Of a stretch of DNA of 64,000 nucleotides, positions 11,040-22,123 are shown in pieces (the stretch's first letter is position 1; each line of letters begins with the position of its first letter). A program made the position numbers and the translations under genes. This DNA is from Macrothele yani (Eukaryota > Arthropoda > Arachnida > Araneae > Macrothelidae). The DNA lies in assembly GCA_039090855.1 (NCBI GenBank), contig CM077028.1:64609054-64673053 (forward strand), written 5' to 3'. The notes under the pieces were generated by a model. It worked only from the letters and a program-made list of their open reading frames with translations, had not been told where the DNA came from and searched no databases.

Positions 11040-14000
11040 TCATTATCATCATCATTGTCAACCATTATCAATCCACTGCTGGACGAAGGTCTCCCCAAGT
11101 TTCCTACACAACGGTCTGTCTTGTGCCAGTCTCTTCCATGTCACTCCCGCATACTTTCGAATTTCATCCACCCATCTTCCACGTGGTCTTCTTCTGGGTC
11201 TTTTCCTGTCCCTTGGAATCCAATCTAAAATTTCAGCTGTCCATCGATGGTCTGTCCTTCTGGCAGTATGTCCAGCCCATTGCCATTTCAGGGATTTAAC
11301 TATGATCATGATGTCTTCCACTCTTCTCATTTTTCGGATCCACGAGTTCCTCTTCTTATCTCTCCTGGTTACACCAAGCATGCACCTCTCCATGGTTCTT
11401 TGAGTTGTCTGCAGCCTTTGTATGTCTCTTTTAGTTCAGGTCCACGTCTCTGCACCATACGTAAGCACTGGAAGGATGCATTGATCAAACACTTTTCTTT
11501 TAAGACATAATGGCATATTGCTCTTGAAAATTATGCTGTTTCTTCCAAAAGCTCTCCAGGCAAGTTTTGTACGCCGATTAATTTCTTCATCAATGTGACC
11601 CTCACTTGATATCTGCTGTTCAAGATAAACGTACGTGTCTGTTATCTGCAGCTTTTCTCCATCAATCAATAAATCTTCATTTCATGTAAAAGCATTGAAC
11701 ATCACTTTTGTCTTCTGAAAGTTCATTTTTAAACCCACTTCTTTATTCTTGTCAGCAAGTTCCTGGATCATACTCTGCAGCTCTGATGGGATAGTTGCAA
11801 AAATGACTATGTCATCAGCAAAACGAAGGTGGGCTAGATAATCTCCATTAATCTTTATCCCTTTGTTTTCCCAGTTCAGTGATTGAAAGACATTTTCCAA
11901 TGTGGCATTTAAGAGCTTCGGAGATATGGTGTCACCCTGTCTCACTCCTTTTCCAATTTTTATGTGTGTTGTATTTTCAAACAGCCGAATCTTTGCACTT
12001 GCATTTTTATAGATGTTATTAATAATATTAATGTGCGCATCTTCAATACCGCAGAATTTCAGAGCCATTGTAACTGCTGATGGTTTCACCAAATCAAAGG
12101 CTTTTTCATAATCGATAAAATATATGCACAATGGAAGTTCATATTCCCTCGCTCTTTCAATTAGTTCTCTCAGTACGTGGATATGATCTATTGTGCTGTA
12201 GCCACTCCTGAATTCAGCTTGTTCTCTCGGTTGAGACATGTCCAGTGTCACCTTTAAGCGGTGTGAAAGAACTTTAGTGAAGATTTTATAAACCACTGAT
12301 AGGAGGCTGATAGGTCTGTAGTTCCTGACATCCTCAATGTCACCTTGTTTATGTAGCAAGATCATTATAGCGTTGTTCTAATCCTCAGGAATCTTCCCTT
12401 CAGTAAGGCATCGAGTGAAAATTTGGGCGAGTACTGTTTCGATTTCTCCACTTGCTTCTTGTATGATTTCTACAGTAATTCCATCTTCTCCTGGAGCTTT
12501 CCTCCGCTTCATGTTCTTGATTGCATGTGCAACCTCTGCTGGGAGGACTGGAAGAACTCTGGTACTGGTACCTTTCATGAAGTCTGGAGTACATGTATCA
12601 TCCCTTTCATATAATTTGGAGTAGAAATCTTTCACTCTTGTCAAATGTCGCCTCTATTTCTTGTTACAGAACCATCTTCTTTTCTCAGTGCCAAAATCTG
12701 TTTTCTTTCCTTACTGAGATGTCCCTTTGCTATCTTTAGGTTTTGGTTGTTTTCAATTGCTTTCCTTACTAGTTCACAGTTGAATTTCTTTACGTCTTCA
12801 ATGATACTTTTTCGTACTGTCTTGCATAGCTCTATATATTCCACTTTGGAAGTCACATCTTCTTCAGTTGTCCTCATCTCTTTTCTTTTTTCCATCAACA
12901 TTTTGGTTTTTCCTGATATTTTGTTCACATGCAACTTGTTCTTAGACCCAGATAATTTTGTTGCTGTTTCCATAAGAGCTTTGGTTACTTTTCTGTTAAC
13001 TTCAGAAATATCCACTTCTTCCGATGTTAGGCCTCCTAAAGCAGAGAATCTGTTCTTCAGTTCCAATTTGAAGGTATTATGGTGTTTTTTAAGGTTGGTT
13101 ATGTCAATAGATTTTGTTTGTCTTATGAGCTTGCTACTTTCGAGTTTAGTGTTGAGGAGCATCTTGCATCTTACCAATCTATGGTCACTGCCTGTGTTGA
13201 ACTTGTTTAGCACACTGCAGTCTTCTATGACGAATTTATTTGTCACACATAATAAAATCAATTTCACTTGTCGTCCTATTTGGATGTCTCCATGTCCATT
13301 TCCTGTGTGGCTTTTTCTTGAAAACGGAGTTCAAGATGAAAAACCTTTCTGCCTTTGCAAACTGTATGAGAGTATTTCCACGCTGGTTTCTGTTGCCGTG
13401 ACCGAATTTACCTACTGAAGTTTCATTCTGTTGCCGTTGCTCTATTTTTGCATTGAAATCTCCCATAATGAACTTCAAGTGCTGCTTACCTTTATTATTT
13501 AGATGACGAATTTTCTCATGAAATTCTTCAATTTCTTCTTCAGGATGACTTGTGGTTGGTGCATAAGTTTGAATAATCTGAGCCTGGTATCTTCTCGAGA
13601 ATTGGATAACGAGTCGTGCATCTCTGTCAGAGGAATTTTCAACTTCTACAACTTTATCCTTCAGTTTCTTGTTTATTATAAATCCAACAGTACTAGTTCT
13701 GCCAGTATCTGTCCCACGATAGTAGAAGAGATGTCCACTTTTCAGTTCAATGAGATCTTCTCCTTTTCTCCTTACCTCACTTAGCCTGACGATGTCCCAC
13801 TTGATCCTTTGTAGTTCTTCTTCCAATTCAAGAAGCCTTGAATCAGAAGATAGGGAGCGTCCATAATAAGTAGCCAAGGTCAGCATCAGATGGCAGCCAA
13901 GTCTGATCCTCCGGGGATTATTAGCACCCTCTGCCTTCATGTCGCAATAGACGCTGCCTTGGCCAGTTACATTCCAGCTGCCGGAGACTGAGGGCCAAGA

Positions 14001-14240
14001 TTTAAGTTGTGGAATCATTTTGGAGGGGTTTGGCCATAACTCACCACGCTGGCCAAGCGGGTTGGTGACTGTGGCATAGCATTTCCTCTAATCCCGAAGG
14101 TATAGTTATACCGCTATTGGCGGTCGTCAGAGCCCCTTTAGTGGGAACAGGATGTACCACGAGAAGGCGGGATTGACATTTGTCAAAGAGAGGCTGTGAT
14201 GTTTCGCATCACCAGACCTTATATCCCATGTACTACCTTT
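11040..14240 (-). mobile_element. RTE-clade non-LTR retrotransposon, nearly full length
   Basis: The element reads right to left. A 5' region (about 14,240-14,018) precedes an APE-type endonuclease, a reverse transcriptase and a C-terminal region. The 3' end is a TGATGATGATAATGA-like short tandem, typical of RTE elements, at 11,040-11,055. The sequence resembles the RTE/BovB group, whose endonuclease was captured in ruminant CFDP2. Several frameshifts and stops make it inactive. The length of 3.2 kb fits the clade. Confidence 0.88.
11058..14018 (-). pseudogene. RTE endonuclease-reverse transcriptase, broken into several frames
   Basis: The endonuclease at 14,018-13,236 contains LSEVRRKGED (catalytic Glu) and FIMGDFNAKIEQ (Asp, Asn). 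A linker frame at 13,267-12,641 follows, then MKRRKAPGEDGITVEII at 12,644-12,378. The reverse transcriptase at 12,365-11,682 has RPISLLSVVYKIF, GVRQGDTISPKL and LRFADDIVIFA, the catalytic FADD. Next come a thumb region at 11,669-11,436 (VLTYGAETWT) and a C-terminal region at 11,393-11,058 (LKWQWAGHTARRTDHRWTAE). All motifs survive, but there are frame changes near 13,250, 12,640, 12,370, 11,675 and 11,400-11,430. In the intact family this single protein nicks DNA and copies its RNA at the nick. Confidence 0.9.
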
Positions 14241-14344
14241 TATTTAATCTTTTAGCTGTCAATGCTTTATGTATTTTTTAGCTCATTAGCATAATAAAGT
14301 ATTATGACTTCAGTTGTCTACATCATTTATATGGGTATTTTAGT

Positions 14345-14712
14345 TAATGAGAACTGGAAGTATTCATTGATTAAACACTCTTATTTTAAGACAAAATGTC
14401 ATATTGCTCTTGAAAATTGTACTGTTTCTCGTAAAAGCCCTCAAACCAAATTTTACACGCCGATTAATTTCTTCATTAATGTGACAATCGCATCATGGTA
14501 AATAAATATTCATATATCGTATCTCCAGCTTTTCCCTATCAATCGATAAATCTTCATTTCTTGTAAAAGCATTGTACATTTGTTTTCTGAAAGTTCATTT
14601 TCAATAACACTTCTTTTCTCTTGTGAGCAAGTTCCTAGATAATGTTCTGCAGCTCTGACGGGGTAGCTACAAAAATGACTAGGTCATCAGCAAAACGAAG
14701 GTGGGTTAAGAA
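14345..14712 (-). mobile_element. RTE internal fragment
   Basis: On the minus strand this segment matches the RTE region from the FADD motif (THLRFADDLVIFVATPSEL near 14,712-14,655) to the thumb region. It corresponds to about 11,460-11,838 of the larger copy. It lacks both ends and is full of stops. Confidence 0.8.
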
Positions 14713-15186
14713 AACTCGGCCTGTAAATTATGATTCTACAATTTGTACCATACAGCAATAATAAGGCTTAAAGAACAATGTTAAAGAAATCGAGTTGCTT
14801 TATTAGAGCGACACCACTAGGCCGTTTCCCTCTTTTTCTTTACAACTTATGTTTAAGAGTTCTTGCACCTTTTTTTCCAGAAAAAATATACGAAAATTAA
14901 TAGATGAGGTTCACAGCTGTTCAGTTTTGAAAATCTATTACGCCGCCCCTGTGGCACAGTAGTCTACTCATCGAGAGTGCTGCTGTGTTTTTTGCTCCAC
15001 GATTTTCGTTCAGTAAGTGCTCTTTCCGGTGTTTCAAGTTTTTGTACTTGTGGGTGTGTGTTCCGTGAAGGTTTCACCTTTCTGTTTGTGTATCTACCAA
15101 GTTGGTAAGTGTTTGTTTTATTTGGTAATCTTCATTTTTGTCTTGGCCGAGTCGGCAAAGACGTGAGCGCTTCTTTGCCATTGCAA

Positions 15187-16977
15187 ATGGCGACTTCCGG
15201 TGAGAGCAGTATCCCAGCTCTCAACTCCGGAAATGACTTTCCCCCTCTCCCATCTACTTTAAGTCCTACCACCAATGAGGAGTCTGCCTCGGTAAGCCCC
15301 TCCTCTCCTCAGCGTTGTTCTACTGCCGTATGTCATGACGCTGCTTCTACGTCAATGCTGAAGAGTGATGACAAGTTGTCTTCCCAAGCACCTTTAGTTG
15401 AATCGATGGACGTCACACCTACGTCCGAGGCTACTCCGTCACCACAACATCCAACTACTATTCCCTATGCTACTATCCTCTCGAAGTCGACCGACGCATC
15501 TACTCGACCTTCCTCTATGGCCAGCCTTTATCCCTTACAGTCTGATGCTGATTCCAATTTTTTCGTTGACCTTCCTACGTCTTCCCCAGCTGGGCAAAAG
15601 TTCATGGAAAAGTTGCCTCTTGGTGTAGCTTTCAACAGTCTTCCAAACACAAAACTTTCCGCCTATAGTGCTGCCCTTCGGAAGAAGTTCCCGAAGTCAG
15701 CTGTTACACACATGGGCCGCAACGAACGTAAGGTTGTAGTCTATTTCTCGTCCTCAGAGTACGCCCTGAGGGTCATCAACGATGGACTTTCGATCGGTGA
15801 TCGTCATCTCACGGCTGATCCCCTTGCTCATGCGCCGACTGTGCTCAGTTTCTCCCCAGTTCCACCGGAAATATCTGATGAGGTATTGTTATCGATTGCT
15901 CAAAACTTTGGACAGATTGTCGGCTCCGTCACCACTTTTTCCTCGTTTCCTACTACACCTGAAGATCGTTATTTATTGGGTTTGAGATGCAACGTACGTG
16001 TGATCTTCCCATCTGATCAAGCCAAACAGCGTGTTCCTACTCATTTTAGCGTGCGATGTGACACTCATGTCCGTACTATCAGTATCTCTGTGGGTACCAT
16101 GTGCACTCGTTGCAGGGGTTATGGCCACTCAAGTGTTCACTGCCCTCATCATCCCTCTGCAGGCTCCGGATCGACAGAACAGCCTACGCAGTCTCCATCA
16201 ACGATCCCGGCAGCTTCCACTTCCACTCCTAGGCAGCAGAAGCCAACTATTGATGACCGTCGTGTTACAGGCATTGGTCAACGCGTGTCTTCAGTACAAC
16301 CTTCCACTTCTCAGCTTCTTTCTGCTATATCTTCGCATCCTTCAGTGAATTCTTCAATATCAGAAGCTTCCCTGCCTCCTACCTGGCAAAAAGTCAGTGC
16401 TCAACTTCCTATATCAATACCTGTTAGTGCACTTGAAGCTCCAGGCACTTTTAAAGTGCCGAACCCTCCTGATTCAGGTTTAATACCATCCCGAGGACGC
16501 GGGAAGCGCCGCAGAACTCATAACACTCGAGCCAAGAAAACTCGCCCAGGAACGGCACGTTTAGGACGGAGTGACCGTTCAGATAGCTACACATCTTCTG
16601 AAGATTCCATCTTGTCTGATGTTGATGTCGGCTCTAAGGAACCGATCTCCTCTACCAAATTTCTTAGGTTTCTAGAAGATAATTCACTACCTCAAACTCC
16701 GATTCCAGGAGAAGTTTTGTACAACTTCCTGATTAGTCCTCGGATCCATAAATTGTCAAGGAAATTCCTCGACTCATATACAGCTACTCTTTCTGGAGTT
16801 TTACCGCAAGTGCTGGCCATACGATCCCATCTTACGGAGGTGCCTCCAGAGTCTCTTGGTGATCCAGATTGGATCAAGCGATTTGCTAGTCGCCTGGAAA
16901 ATTTACGGCATGCCGCTGATCGGCTTCTCCAACCAACATCTGATCTATCTTTTCAAGATAGCGACGATGAATTGTAG
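15187..16977 (+). CDS. LINE A ORF1, RNA-binding protein with CCHC zinc knuckle
   Basis: A 596-residue open frame starts at MATSGESS. I prefer this Met to the upstream in-frame Met at 15,109 because LINE D has the same MATSG start in the same context. The N-terminal 100 residues are Ser/Thr/Pro-rich. A central part (about residues 140-300) has two blocks that look RRM-like (RKVVVYFSSSEYALRVI, then NVRVIFPSDQAKQRV). It is followed by a CCHC knuckle CTRCRGYGHSSVHC at about 306-319. A basic stretch RGRGKRRRTHNTRAKKTRPG at about 437-456 may be a nuclear localisation signal. The frame is intact. The stop overlaps the ORF2 start: ATG at 16,967 lies 11 bases inside ORF1's end. Confidence 0.88.
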   Translation: MATSGESSIPALNSGNDFPPLPSTLSPTTNEESASVSPSSPQRCSTAVCHDAASTSMLKSDDKLSSQAPLVESMDVTPTSEATPSPQHPTTIPYATILSKSTDASTRPSSMASLYPLQSDADSNFFVDLPTSSPAGQKFMEKLPLGVAFNSLPNTKLSAYSAALRKKFPKSAVTHMGRNERKVVVYFSSSEYALRVINDGLSIGDRHLTADPLAHAPTVLSFSPVPPEISDEVLLSIAQNFGQIVGSVTTFSSFPTTPEDRYLLGLRCNVRVIFPSDQAKQRVPTHFSVRCDTHVRTISISVGTMCTRCRGYGHSSVHCPHHPSAGSGSTEQPTQSPSTIPAASTSTPRQQKPTIDDRRVTGIGQRVSSVQPSTSQLLSAISSHPSVNSSISEASLPPTWQKVSAQLPISIPVSALEAPGTFKVPNPPDSGLIPSRGRGKRRRTHNTRAKKTRPGTARLGRSDRSDSYTSSEDSILSDVDVGSKEPISSTKFLRFLEDNSLPQTPIPGEVLYNFLISPRIHKLSRKFLDSYTATLSGVLPQVLAIRSHLTEVPPESLGDPDWIKRFASRLENLRHAADRLLQPTSDLSFQDSDDEL

Positions 16978-19900
16978 GGGCTTTAGCTCCCCGTTGGCCA
17001 ACGCGTTGGTCAAGGAAGATGTCATGCACTTGGATACGGACATAATTATCCTCCAAGAGATTAATTGTTTTGCTTCCACGCCTTTCCATCGTTGGCGTAG
17101 GTGGGATTTCCAATTCCACCACGCCTTCCGCCTGTCTCAACATGGTGGACTGGCAATCGGAATCCGCTCTCGACTTCGCCAGCTTGCATCCTCCATCCAG
17201 GTACATAATCTTTGTCAAGATTTACTACAGCGTCTTACCTTCTCAATGAATGACCAAAAATATCTGGTTTTCAACATCTATGTGCCCAATTCACCCGCAC
17301 ACCTTACATTGCTGTTCACCTCGTTGCGCACCGCACTTCAGTCTGCCTTACCATCCGATCACATAATAATAGGTGGAGACTTCAATTGTACCCTCCAACC
17401 TACTCTCGATCGCACCCCGTCCAATAACGAATATCGTACTCGTCTCATGGATCTCCTTCGCTCTGTCGTGGCGGATTTCGACCTATTTGACGTGTTCCGG
17501 CAACTGCATCCGACGTCCATCTCCCATACGTGGAGAGCAGGGACTACTTCTTCTTCATCATCTGCACGTTTAGATCGGATTTATGTTACCTCACAGCTCT
17601 TACCCATTGTGATGGATTATATGCATTCTCCTACGGCTTCCTCTGACCACTGCGCAGTCGTTGCCACACTGGGACCCTCGTCCCGCAAGTGTTCGGGATA
17701 CTGGGCGTGGGCTCTCGACTCTTCTCTCCTAGAAGATCCTACATTTTGCTCTGGGGTTCGGGAACTTCTCCACAGTTTCCATCCAGGCATATCCACTTCT
17801 ACATGCGCCCTTGAATACTGGCTTAGTGTTAAATATCATCTGCTGTACTTCCCTGAAATGTTTTTCTTTCAGGCTACGCACATTGCGCAATATGGAGGAA
17901 AATAATTTGCGACGAGTTCTTTTTCATATTGGTGTCAGCCATCCATTATATGCTACATATCAGGCCGATTTGCGTGCGTTGATTGAACCGAGGGCTCGAC
18001 AAGCCATTCTCCGACTTCGTCTTCAGCACCTTACACCAGAGGAATGCTCCTATGAGTTTCTTTCATCTCTTGAAGATAAACATCGATCTTCTAATCACAT
18101 TCGACTTCTCCGACAACAGAATGGACAGGTTTCTTCTGATCCTGACACCCTGTGCTCACAAGTTCGTCAGTTTTTCACTGCAAAATATAGTGAAACTCCT
18201 CCTCCGCCTTCTTCTGCTACTGCCTCTTTGCTTTCCTCCCTCCCTCAGGTTCCCTCTCACTTGTCTGCTTCTCTACTACAACCTCCATCTTCTTCCGAAC
18301 TTAGGAGTGCTCTCCGCTCTCAAAATCCCCATGCCGTCCCCGGTCCGGACGGTCTTCCTCTCGCTTTTTCTCTCACTTTCTTCCCCACTCTTTTTCCTTT
18401 CTTACTCCCAGCTTTCACTGCTGCTCTTTGTTCTACATCTCTTCCGAGGAGTTTCACTATGGCTCATATGGTGCTATTTCCTAAGAAAGGCGACCTGCTG
18501 GACCTGGGCAACTGGCGTCCTATCTCTTTACTCAATCTGGACTATAAACTCTTCACTAAGCTCCTTTCCCGTCGACTTAACCCAATTCTTCCGTTTCTCC
18601 TTTCCCCCGACCAGACCTACACGGTCCCTGGTCGGTCTATTACTTCCGAATTCCATCTTCTCCGTGATCTAATTCATCTTGCCCGTATTAACTCTGAAAC
18701 TCTTGGCCTTTTCAATCTTGATCAAAAAGCCGCTTTTGACAACATCTCTCACTCGTACTTATCTTCTGTTCTTCTTGACTTTGGCTTTCCTTCACCTTTT
18801 GTAACTTCTATCGTTGCCCTCTATCAGGATGCCGTCTTCCACGTCAAGTCGGCCGCCTTTCTTACTGCACCCATTTTCTTTCGACGAGGCATCCGGCAGG
18901 GCTGTCCACTCTCTGGACAGCTCTTTGCCCTTGCTTTTGAGCCGTTTCTTCGATCCGTACATAAAGCCTTCCTCACTGCTCTTCCTCCGCTAACTGCAAG
19001 CACCCGGCATTTTTCCATCACGTATTCTGCGTATGCCGATGACGCAACGTTCTGTATCAGAGAAGAAGCCCAATTCGACATCCTAGCTCAGTGTTTTGAT
19101 CTCTACTCAGCTTGCTCTGCTGCCTCTCTTAACACGTCCAAGAGTGTTGGTCTGTGGAGTGGCTCCTGGACATCCCGGACTGACACCCCTGGGGTGCCTC
19201 ATGGAATGCATCTACCCAAAAGTTCCTTGGTGTGCATCTTGGTGTACACCTTTCAGCTCAGAATGCCACATGGGCCGCACTTCGTTCTCGGCTCACACGG
19301 ACTGCCGCCTTCTGGCGTAACTCACAGTTTTGCATCTCCTATGTCTTGCGAGCACGGATCGTTAGAACTTACCTTATTCCGTCATGTCTTTACGTGTGGT
19401 CTGTTACTCGGATGCCGGTTTATAATCTGACAGAAATTGTCCGTCTCATTTCCACGGTGATCTGGTCCGGACACCACAGGGTTCAAGTTTCCACTCTTCA
19501 TCGTACAGGTTCACAAGGTGGAATTTTGCTCTTGGATATTCGAACCTACTACACAGCATACAGAGTGATTTCTTTCGTCCGGCTCCTTTGCTCTCCTGCA
19601 TCACCAGTCACTATTGTCAGAGATGTAATACTATCACCACGTAACCCACGCTTCACGTTCACTACGTATTTACTTATGGATCAGTGTCCCTTCTTTCGTA
19701 CTCGACTATCTCTCTTCTATAAAGAGGTTCTTTCCTTTTTCCGCTCGCTCCCTCTTATTCGTGCACCTCCTACTTCCACGTCTGAGCTATTAGCTGAGCC
19801 CCTCTTCTTTTCTTCAGTCCTCCATCCTCCTGATGCCCCCTGCTTTTCTGACCTTTTCTGGCTCCCAGCCGGGATTGTAACTGTTCGAAACCTCCTTTCC

Positions 19901-20759
19901 TCAGATCTCACCTGGAAACCTTTCTCTAACCTATTTCCCTCTCTTCCTCCCTCCCTAACAGCCCTTGCTCTTTATGACTCCCTCCGCTCTGCCATCATTA
20001 CTCTCTTTCCCACCCTTGCCTCCTCTACTGGTTTACTTCTTGTTTCTTCGGCCTCACTTCCTCTTCCTTTCTTCCTCTCAGTTCGGGGCTCTTCTCTCCC
20101 TATTTCTAGCTTTTCAGTCTCCACTCTTTATAGGCTTCTTCTTGATCCATTGCATCCTACGCCGGTACAGATCCCAGATGTTCCAGCTGCAGCACTTCCA
20201 TTTGTTTGGTCAGCCACCACCTCACCGCTCTCCTCTCCGATGGAACGAAATATTCATTGACTTTTTCTTCATCGCCGTCTACCTGTTCCAGCAACTCTTC
20301 ATCGGATGACGCTCCTAGATTCGCCGCTCTGTTACTTCTGCTCATCTCATGCAGACGTGGATCATGTGTATCTGCATTGCCCGGTGTCACTTCCTCTCCT
20401 GCATCTCGTCTTCAGTATTGCACAGTGCCTCAGTGTTAGTGATCTTCCGTTCTCAGCCTACAGCACGCTATTGCAATCCAGCTCTCCACCCATTCCAGTT
20501 TCAGAGCCGTGCGTATGTCTTCATATTAGCTCGCAATGTGATATATGGCTACCACCTTCAACTTCGCTCAGGCCCTGCCATGCCTACCATCTTTCAGGCG
20601 GGGGATGCGATGTGTTTTCGTAACCGACTGATCTCACGTCTACGGTTGGCCTTTACGACCGCTCCAGTGTCGAATCGGCTTCAACAATTCCACAACGTCT
20701 GGTCACCCTATTACCGATGGTTTACTGGACCATCAGCCGACCTACGACTCCTGTTCTGA
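16967..20759 (+). pseudogene. LINE A ORF2: APE endonuclease, reverse transcriptase and zinc finger, broken
   Basis: ORF2 starts MNCRGFSSPLANALV, overlapping the ORF1 stop. The endonuclease at 16,967-17,880 has IIILQEINC (Glu), IIGGDFNCTLQPTLDR and TASSDHCAV (Asp-His). After a frameshift near 17,870 the reverse transcriptase runs to about 19,215, with DGLPLAFS, NWRPISLLNLDYKLF, FNLDQKAAFDN, RRGIRQGCPLSGQLF and the catalytic AYADDATFC. A second frameshift near 19,225 leads to the C-terminal region. A TGA at 20,258-20,260 replaces the Trp found in LINE C (ERNIHWRF). A CX2CX7HX4C finger, CYFCSSHADVDHVYLHC, follows. A last frameshift near 20,510 precedes the end. Four lesions make it inactive. Confidence 0.9.
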
Positions 20760-21784
20760 CGCCTGAGATACTGTTTCGACTAACCTCGTGACTGGTTGGG
20801 TATTGGGCTGCAATTTTGTTGCTAAGTCCCGCATCCATCACACCTGCAAGTCACTCCTTGGACTTAATTACAGTACTTATTGTCCTTCTTTAGCACAACC
20901 TACAATTTGCATATAAGACTTTTCTTCACTCAAATTGTGTTGTATTTTTTGCTCTAACAGTAGAGCTCATGTTTTTGATTATTTCTTTAGTTTGCACTAT
21001 GTATGGGTTTTTATCTTTTTCAACATATTTTAACTCTTTGGTTGTTCTAGTATTTTGCTTCACTATTCTGTTTGCACTAGTACTTGTGTTCCTTGTCACG
21101 TTCGTGTTCTTGCGTAACTTGTTGATTGTATATTTTTCCTGTTGTGCATAGCCTCATTTCTGTTTGCACTTATACGCATATCATGTTGTACCATGACCTG
21201 TTATAATTGTTGCTCGTCCACAATAGCTGTATATAGTGATGTCTTCGTATACCTTTCTCTGTTGTTCATCAACCTGTGCATGTACATTGCGAATCAGTTA
21301 TAGTGTCATCTATTGCTTTTGTCGCAAGGTATTATACCTTATGTTACCGTATTTGCTCTCTATTGATGTTCTTCTTTGTATTTATATGACACTGCCTATG
21401 CGCCTGTTGTACATACATTACTATTTTGCTCATCTGATACACATCTGTTTCACTTGCACTTATCACAATGTGCCTTTAATTTGTCTGCCGTGTGTCACGG
21501 ATATACTTATTGTCTCGATTGCACTATATTTCATGGTACTGCACATATTGTCTCATTTTACGAAGTGTCTGCCTATACTGTTTCACCTGTTTCTCTTTGT
21601 TGTATCCACTTAAGTATGTGAAACAATCCCTCGAATATGAATTTGTTCTCACTGTAAATAGTACATTTTTCATTTGTACATATATCATCCTCGCTGTATA
21701 CTTGTTGTCATTTCATTTTTTTTCTGTTTGGCGCTGTAAATCCAGGCCTTATGTACTTGCTTAATTTGTTCAATAAAGTGAAAG
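20760..21784 (+). other. LINE A 3' UTR
   Basis: A T-rich, non-coding kilobase between the ORF2 stop and the SINE fragment, ending in a polyadenylation signal CAATAAAG at about 21,770. Chance frames here translate to Phe/Leu/Cys-rich peptides and should be ignored. Confidence 0.75.
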
Positions 21785-22123
21785 CAGTGGTCTAAGCGCT
21801 GGCTTCTGATATCGGTTGCATGTTTTGGAGCTCCCGAAATTGAGTTGGTCGTTTTGCCGGTTCTGGATATTTTTGCGTGTTTTGTTTTTGTGGTTTCTGA
21901 TAAGGACAAGTTGCATATTCGTTGAGCTCACGAGTGATCGTCGTCGGTTCTTGCTTGACCTTGGATTTTTTGTGTTGGTTTAAGCGTTCCTAGTATCATT
22001 TTGTTGTATTCTACACTCTTTTCCACTTCACAAGCAGTGATTGTGGACAGCCACAGGTTTGTGGTTTTATCTCTTTGAATGTTGCGAGGTGCAGCACTTG
22101 CTGACATTAGGGTTTGTGGCCGA

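Larger units (their letters stand above)
14967..21784 (+). mobile_element. LINE A: full-length L1/Tx1-like non-LTR retrotransposon
   Basis: This 6.8-kb insertion has a 5' UTR (14,967-15,186), ORF1, ORF2 and a T-rich 3' UTR of about 1 kb ending CAATAAAGTGAAA. The flanking duplication is CAGTAGTCTA (14,957-14,966) and CAGTGGTCTA (21,785-21,794), 9 of 10 identical. There is no long poly-A tail. Reverse-transcriptase motifs (NWRPISLLNLDYK, QTYTVPGRSI, FNLDQKAAFDNISH, AYADD) resemble the L1/Tx1 group more than the RTE, jockey or CR1 groups. The clade assignment is from motif memory and needs a tree. Confidence 0.9.

Noticed and set aside
12645..13418. 257-codon plus-strand frame
   Set aside because: It is the antisense shadow of the RTE linker and endonuclease coding region on the minus strand, which carries clear family motifs.
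20969..21764. Several Phe/Leu/Cys-rich plus-strand frames resembling small membrane proteins
   Set aside because: They lie in the T-rich 3' UTR of LINE A. T-rich DNA yields such hydrophobic peptides by chance; the parallel UTRs of LINEs C and D do the same (49,012-49,828; 58,694-59,368).
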